A stretch of 64,000 nt of DNA from Homarus americanus. Taxonomy: Eukaryota; Arthropoda; Malacostraca; Decapoda; Nephropidae. Under the pieces are notes generated by a model. The model had not been told where the DNA came from and ran no database searches. It was given only the letters and a program-made list of their open reading frames with translations. The position numbers were made by a program, and so were the translations under genes. The stretch spans positions 8,193,113 through 8,257,112 of the forward strand of contig NW_024737068.1 in NCBI RefSeq assembly GCF_018991925.1, written 5' to 3'. Positions 62,797-64,000 of the stretch are shown here, one piece after another. The stretch's first letter is position 1, and each line of letters starts with the position of its first letter.

Positions 62797-63510
62797 GTGA
62801 CTTACCTGGGACATATCGTTGGGCATGGTATGGTGAGACCCAAGGACGCAAACGTTAGAGCCATCTTGTCCTTCCCCACTGCAAGGACGAGGAAGGAACT
62901 CATGCGCTTCCTTGGGATGTGCGGCTACTACCGTCGGTTCTGCAGTAACTTCTCCAGCGTGGCTGGACCCCTCACAGACCTTACCAGTTCTGCGGTCCCT
63001 TACATCTGGAACCAGAAGTGCGACCAGTCTTTCCACCGCCTCAAAGCCTTCCTTGCCTCCAAGCCTGTAGTCCACCCCCCTGACTACACCTCGCCCTTCC
63101 ATCTGCAAATCGACGCTAGTGGTGTCGGAGTGGGGGCTGTGCTCCTACAACCCGACCCAACCACTGATGTTCTTCACCCTGTGGCATATTACTCCGCCAA
63201 GTTGAAAAAACATCAGACCAACTACTCGACCATAGAGAAGGAGGCCTTGGCTCTGGTGTTGGCAATAAAGAAGTTTGAATGTTACCTCCAGTCTTGCCCA
63301 CAAACAACCCTAGTCTTCACCGACCATAACCCACTCACGTTCATCCAAACCAACAAGACCTCCAACCAGCGAATCCTCCGCTGGGCTCTCCTCACCCAGC
63401 CCTATAATCTACAAGTCCGGCACATAAAGGGGGTCGATAACCTGATTGCAGACTCCTTATCCCGAGCTCCAGTGGAAATGCAGCAGCTACTCTCAAGACG
63501 CACCAGGTGA
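62797..63510 (+). pseudogene. pol: RT connection and RNase H of the LTR element
   Basis: The open segment begins VTYLGHIVGHGMVRPKDANV and continues with RKELMRFLGMCGYYRRFC, the conserved Gypsy RT thumb. RNase H follows, with its Asp in LQIDASGVGVGAVL, Glu in STIEKEALALVLAI, Asp in LVFTDHNPLTF and the final Asp in VDNLIADSLSRAP. The stop is at 63508-63510. The base composition is noticeably GC-richer than the gag-integrase part. No integrase follows, because the polypurine tract and 3' LTR begin 35-44 bases later. Confidence 0.9.
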
Positions 63511-63544
63511 TCACCTCCTTCGCGCCCGCGCTACGGAGGTCTTT

Positions 63545-63554
63545 GGAGGGGGGG
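63545..63554 (+). other. Polypurine tract
   Basis: GGAGGGGGGG immediately precedes the TGTTACGA start of the 3' LTR. It primes plus-strand DNA synthesis in LTR elements. Confidence 0.85.
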
Positions 63555-64000
63555 TGTTACGAACCCCTCCACCCAGCACTACGAACCACGCCATCTATTG
63601 TCCTGATCTACCTACCCAGCACCACGAGCAACGCCATCTAGGGACGAGACACGAGTATGACTCGTCTTAGTTACCACTCCGAGGTTTCCCTTCTCCATAT
63701 CCTGGTTGTTGCGTCACCTCCTCAAAGTCTTCTTTGTCAGCTCCAATTCGAGGAGAGAGGACTTGGCTCTGGGAAGTGACCACAGGATCATCTATCCTCT
63801 AAACCTACGTGCAGTGACTACCTACCGTCTTCTACAATACTCAGCCTTACTCGTCAGCCATCTCAGCTCCTCACTTAAGTACTTTGTATCTTGTAAATTC
63901 CCCCACGTCCACTTGCTTCAAAATTGTTTATGTTGTATTAATATGTATATACTGTTAATGTTTAGGTTAAGTTTGGTTAAGGGTAATTTATAAGCTGAAT
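63555..64000 (+). repeat. 3' LTR, truncated by the window end
   Basis: 446 bases aligning to the first 438 bases of the 5' LTR. Differences include extra TGT near 63599, two missing AC bases near 63650, an extra ~8-base segment near 63720 and a rearranged patch near 63885-63900. Confidence 0.93.

Larger units (their letters stand above)
57444..64000 (+). mobile_element. LTR retrotransposon, Ty3/Gypsy, Gmr1-like (integrase before reverse transcriptase)
   Basis: The parts in order are 5' LTR (57444-58041), primer binding site, a 728-base leader, gag, aspartic protease, integrase, reverse transcriptase, RNase H, polypurine tract (63545-63554) and 3' LTR from 63555, cut by the window end. RNase H ends at 63510 only 44 bases before the 3' LTR, so no integrase follows it. 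The integrase instead lies between protease and RT. This is the Copia-like domain order reported for Gmr1-like Ty3/Gypsy elements, and the integrase and RT sequences are Gypsy-like. The coding region has at least six frame changes, and the two LTRs differ at roughly twenty places including several indels. The copy is therefore old and defective, or partly affected by consensus errors. Confidence 0.9.

Noticed and set aside
57444..64000. Two nested elements as the cause of the integrase-before-RT order
   Set aside because: There is a single primer site, a single polypurine tract, one orientation and no internal LTR between protease and RT, so one element with a rearranged order is the simpler reading.

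Overview
This window looks like non-coding, repeat-saturated nuclear DNA of an arthropod, most likely a decapod crustacean. The evidence is the many (CCTAA)n/(TTAGG)n blocks (the arthropod telomere motif) lying inside the sequence, very long CA, TA and GA microsatellites, and crustacean-style retroelement fragments (Penelope-like, CR1/Jockey-like and I-like LINEs, and a Gypsy LTR element). The organism call is inference. I found no convincing host protein-coding gene, no rRNA, no tRNA and no CRISPR. Most long open frames are by-products of tandem repeats.

Layout. From 0 to 5 kb there are microsatellites, an 18-bp and a ~30-bp minisatellite and two TA tracts flanking a hairpin. At 5.10-6.95 kb lies a compact DNA transposon: 141-bp terminal inverted repeats with one difference, an identical 8-bp palindromic flank on each side, and one intact 325-codon reading frame for a highly charged protein that is not a recognisable full transposase. 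A 207-bp fold-back is nested in its 5' part. From 7 to 34 kb there are interstitial TTAGG blocks, a tandem 0.48-kb duplication, a 3.2-kb CA-based satellite array (13.66-16.89 kb), further minisatellites (11.3, 26.1 and 30.8-31.85 kb) and long AT-rich stretches with nothing recognisable. From 34 to 55 kb there are 5'-truncated LINE tails (34.2 and 45.3 kb, both minus strand), a Penelope-like GIY-YIG fragment (44.9 kb, plus strand), more minisatellites (36.2, 38, 41.1 and 52.8-54.4 kb) and a tandem duplication at 47 kb.

From 55.2 to 56.8 kb is the 3' end of an I-like LINE with an RNase H domain. From 57.44 kb to the window end is a nearly complete but frameshifted LTR retrotransposon. Its parts in order are 5' LTR, tRNA-Arg-type primer site, gag with coiled coil and zinc knuckle, aspartic protease, integrase, then reverse transcriptase and RNase H, a polypurine tract and a 3' LTR cut by the window edge. 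Integrase lies upstream of reverse transcriptase, the Copia-like order found in the Gmr1-like group of Ty3/Gypsy elements.

The genes present belong to mobile elements. Within the LTR element gag would build the particle, protease would process the polyprotein, and RT/RNase H and integrase would copy and insert the DNA; this copy is broken by many single-base indels. Some indels may be sequence-consensus errors, because the two copies of the 47-kb duplication also differ mainly in homopolymer length.
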